The notes beneath the pieces were generated by a model. It saw only the letters and a list, made by a program, of their open reading frames with translations. It made no database searches and had not been told where the DNA came from. Positions 59,562-60,252 of a DNA stretch of 60,252 bases are shown one piece after another. How positions within the stretch are numbered: the first letter of the stretch is position 1; each line of letters begins with the position of its first letter. Origin of the DNA: Cryptoclostridium sp036644995 (GTDB lineage Bacteria > Bacillota > Dehalobacteriia > UBA7702); NCBI GenBank assembly GCA_036644995.1, contig JAVXOZ010000011.1, forward strand, positions 1 to 60,252. Direction: 5' to 3'. The position numbers and the translations under genes were made by a program.

Positions 59562-59946
59562 TAAGATTAGATAATATTACGATTAAAAAATTAAACCATA
59601 GTAATGTTAGAAGATAATGAGATTAAAACATAGAAAATAAGATAATAGAAAAATCAAAAAACAGTAAGATAAAAAGATAGTAATATTAAAAAAACAGCAA
59701 AATTTAAAAAACAATTTAAAAGTCCCATTTTCCGCAGAAAATGGGACTAAACTTATGCACAAAATGCAATTTTTATTATAATATGTAGGCTTTAATACCT
59801 TAGGCTTAGGCAAAAACCTTAAAGCTTTGGTAAAAGCCCTTGAACAGATAAACGCACCAATATACGAAATCTCAATATACTTTGACGCATAAAAGAAGTG
59901 GTAGCTTGGGAAGTTTACCTCTTATAAAACTTTATACGCAACCTTT
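59562..59946 (+). repeat. Spacer with a leftward hairpin and structured repeat subtype B copy 2
   Basis: No gene is seen. 59721-59748 is the hairpin AGTCCCATTTTC/GAAAATGGGACT with a short T-run leftward. From about 59795 to 59945 is a second, more worn subtype B repeat: GAACAGATAAACGCACCAAT and ATATACTTTGACGCATAA match GAACAGCTAAACGCACCAAA and GTGTACTTTGATGTACATAA of copy B1. Confidence 0.65.
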
Positions 59947-59980
59947 TACGGTGTTTATTTAACACCGTATTTTCTTTTTT
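59947..59980 (+). terminator. Rightward terminator over the end of the thymidylate-synthase-like gene
   Basis: TACGGTGTT pairs with AACACCGTA around TATTT, followed by TTTTCTTTTTT on the plus strand. The hairpin includes the stop codon of the leftward gene. Confidence 0.7.
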
Positions 59981-60251
59981 GATCCGCAACCATAGCCATA
60001 ACCTCTGGAATTTCCCCTGCCATCAATTCATCATAAAAGCCTTTGTATTCATAGGTGGATTCTGTATTTTCTTGAATACGTGCCACAAAATTTGCCAATA
60101 AGCCCCAATCTTTTTTATAGCTGTGGAAGCTGTTGGCAGTGTGGGTGTAGCTGCCAACCCCCACCCCTAATTCCTTTGCAATTTTTTCCTGCAAGGCAAT
60201 AAAGGCAAAGGCATTCATAAAAGTAGCTTCTGTGGCATCGTTACTCCGCAT
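59955..60251 (-). CDS. Thymidylate-synthase-family protein, C-terminal part (cut by window edge)
   Basis: The visible 98 residues are the C-terminal part of a thymidylate synthase/dCMP hydroxymethylase family enzyme; the Met at the edge is internal and the gene continues to the right. RSNDATEATFMNAFAFIALQ corresponds to the RSxDxxxxxxxNxxxYAxL nucleotide-binding stretch, and YTHTANSFHSYKKDW to the HxxxxxxHxY region. Canonical ThyA has LGLPFN at the Asn, here ATFMNA, so this is a variant branch. It would make dTMP from dUMP. Confidence 0.6.
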   Translation of the reverse strand: MRSNDATEATFMNAFAFIALQEKIAKELGVGVGSYTHTANSFHSYKKDWGLLANFVARIQENTESTYEYKGFYDELMAGEIPEVMAMVADQKRKYGVK

Positions 60252-60252
60252 C

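Overview
The window is AT-rich chromosomal DNA from an anaerobic, low-GC Gram-positive bacterium, most likely a spore-forming member of the Clostridia. The evidence is two four-subunit 2-oxoacid:ferredoxin oxidoreductases (kor and por), a LonC-type protease beside rplI and dnaB, a yggS-sepF-proC-yggT division cluster, SLH-domain surface proteins, and strong AGGAGG-type ribosome binding sites. The species cannot be fixed from sequence alone.

Positions 1-5017 are the right-hand part of an integrated mobile element seated in the 3' end of a tRNA-Thr(CGU) gene. Leftward genes are a primase/helicase, a short coupled protein and a tiny helix-turn-helix (HTH) protein. Rightward genes are a cI-like repressor and a tyrosine recombinase with an HTH domain inserted in its core-binding region. 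Two near-consensus divergent promoters form a lysogeny-type switch. Just past the 3' end of the primase/helicase lie 6-bp iterons (CGCTAC) with exact 9-bp spacing on both sides of AT-rich DNA, like a satellite-type replication origin. The layout resembles phage-inducible chromosomal islands (PICIs), but the left end is outside the window.

Positions 5.1-13.6 kb carry single genes (isochorismatase-like hydrolase, a degenerate HAD protein, an M23 peptidase with SLH-like tail), tRNA-Lys(CUU), tRNA-Ser(GGA), and a marR plus giant-MFS exporter operon. That operon has a strong promoter, twin palindromic operators and a long leader with a microsatellite. From 14.0 to 18.4 kb is the yggT-proC-sepF-yggS-(HlyD-like)-pgeF cluster (leftward). 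From 18.5 to 34 kb are a PAP2 phosphatase, a beta-carbonic-anhydrase-like protein, a DUF5685/Cys-rich/membrane trio, the kor operon, AI-2E transporter, zinc phospholipase-like protein, RidA, a flavoprotein, ApgM, the por operon and a desulforedoxin-like protein. From 34.4 to 50.9 kb mostly leftward housekeeping genes follow: pfk, a DUF1624 acyltransferase-like protein, ilvC, dnaB, an aminotransferase, the rpsF-ssb-rpsR-DUF2232-rplI-lonC operon with its own promoter and leader, a six-gene nhaA-to-DUF951 operon, and larB. From 51 kb onward come ychF, rnhA, a 1477-residue BspA-like SLH surface protein, a membrane protein, a ybaK-type editing protein and the end of a thymidylate-synthase-family gene cut by the window edge.

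The most unusual signal runs through the whole window: seven copies of a ~160-bp structured intergenic repeat (five of subtype A at 6.4, 8.2, 34.2, 36.5 and 58.0 kb; two of subtype B at 28.2 and 59.8 kb). They lie at gene 3' ends, never in a divergent promoter region, and all point the same way although the genes do not. Stems are kept by compensatory changes, and two copies are bracketed by duplicated terminator hairpins. I do not recognise this family. A separate 53-bp MITE with IS3-like ends has inserted into a terminator loop at 9.6 kb.
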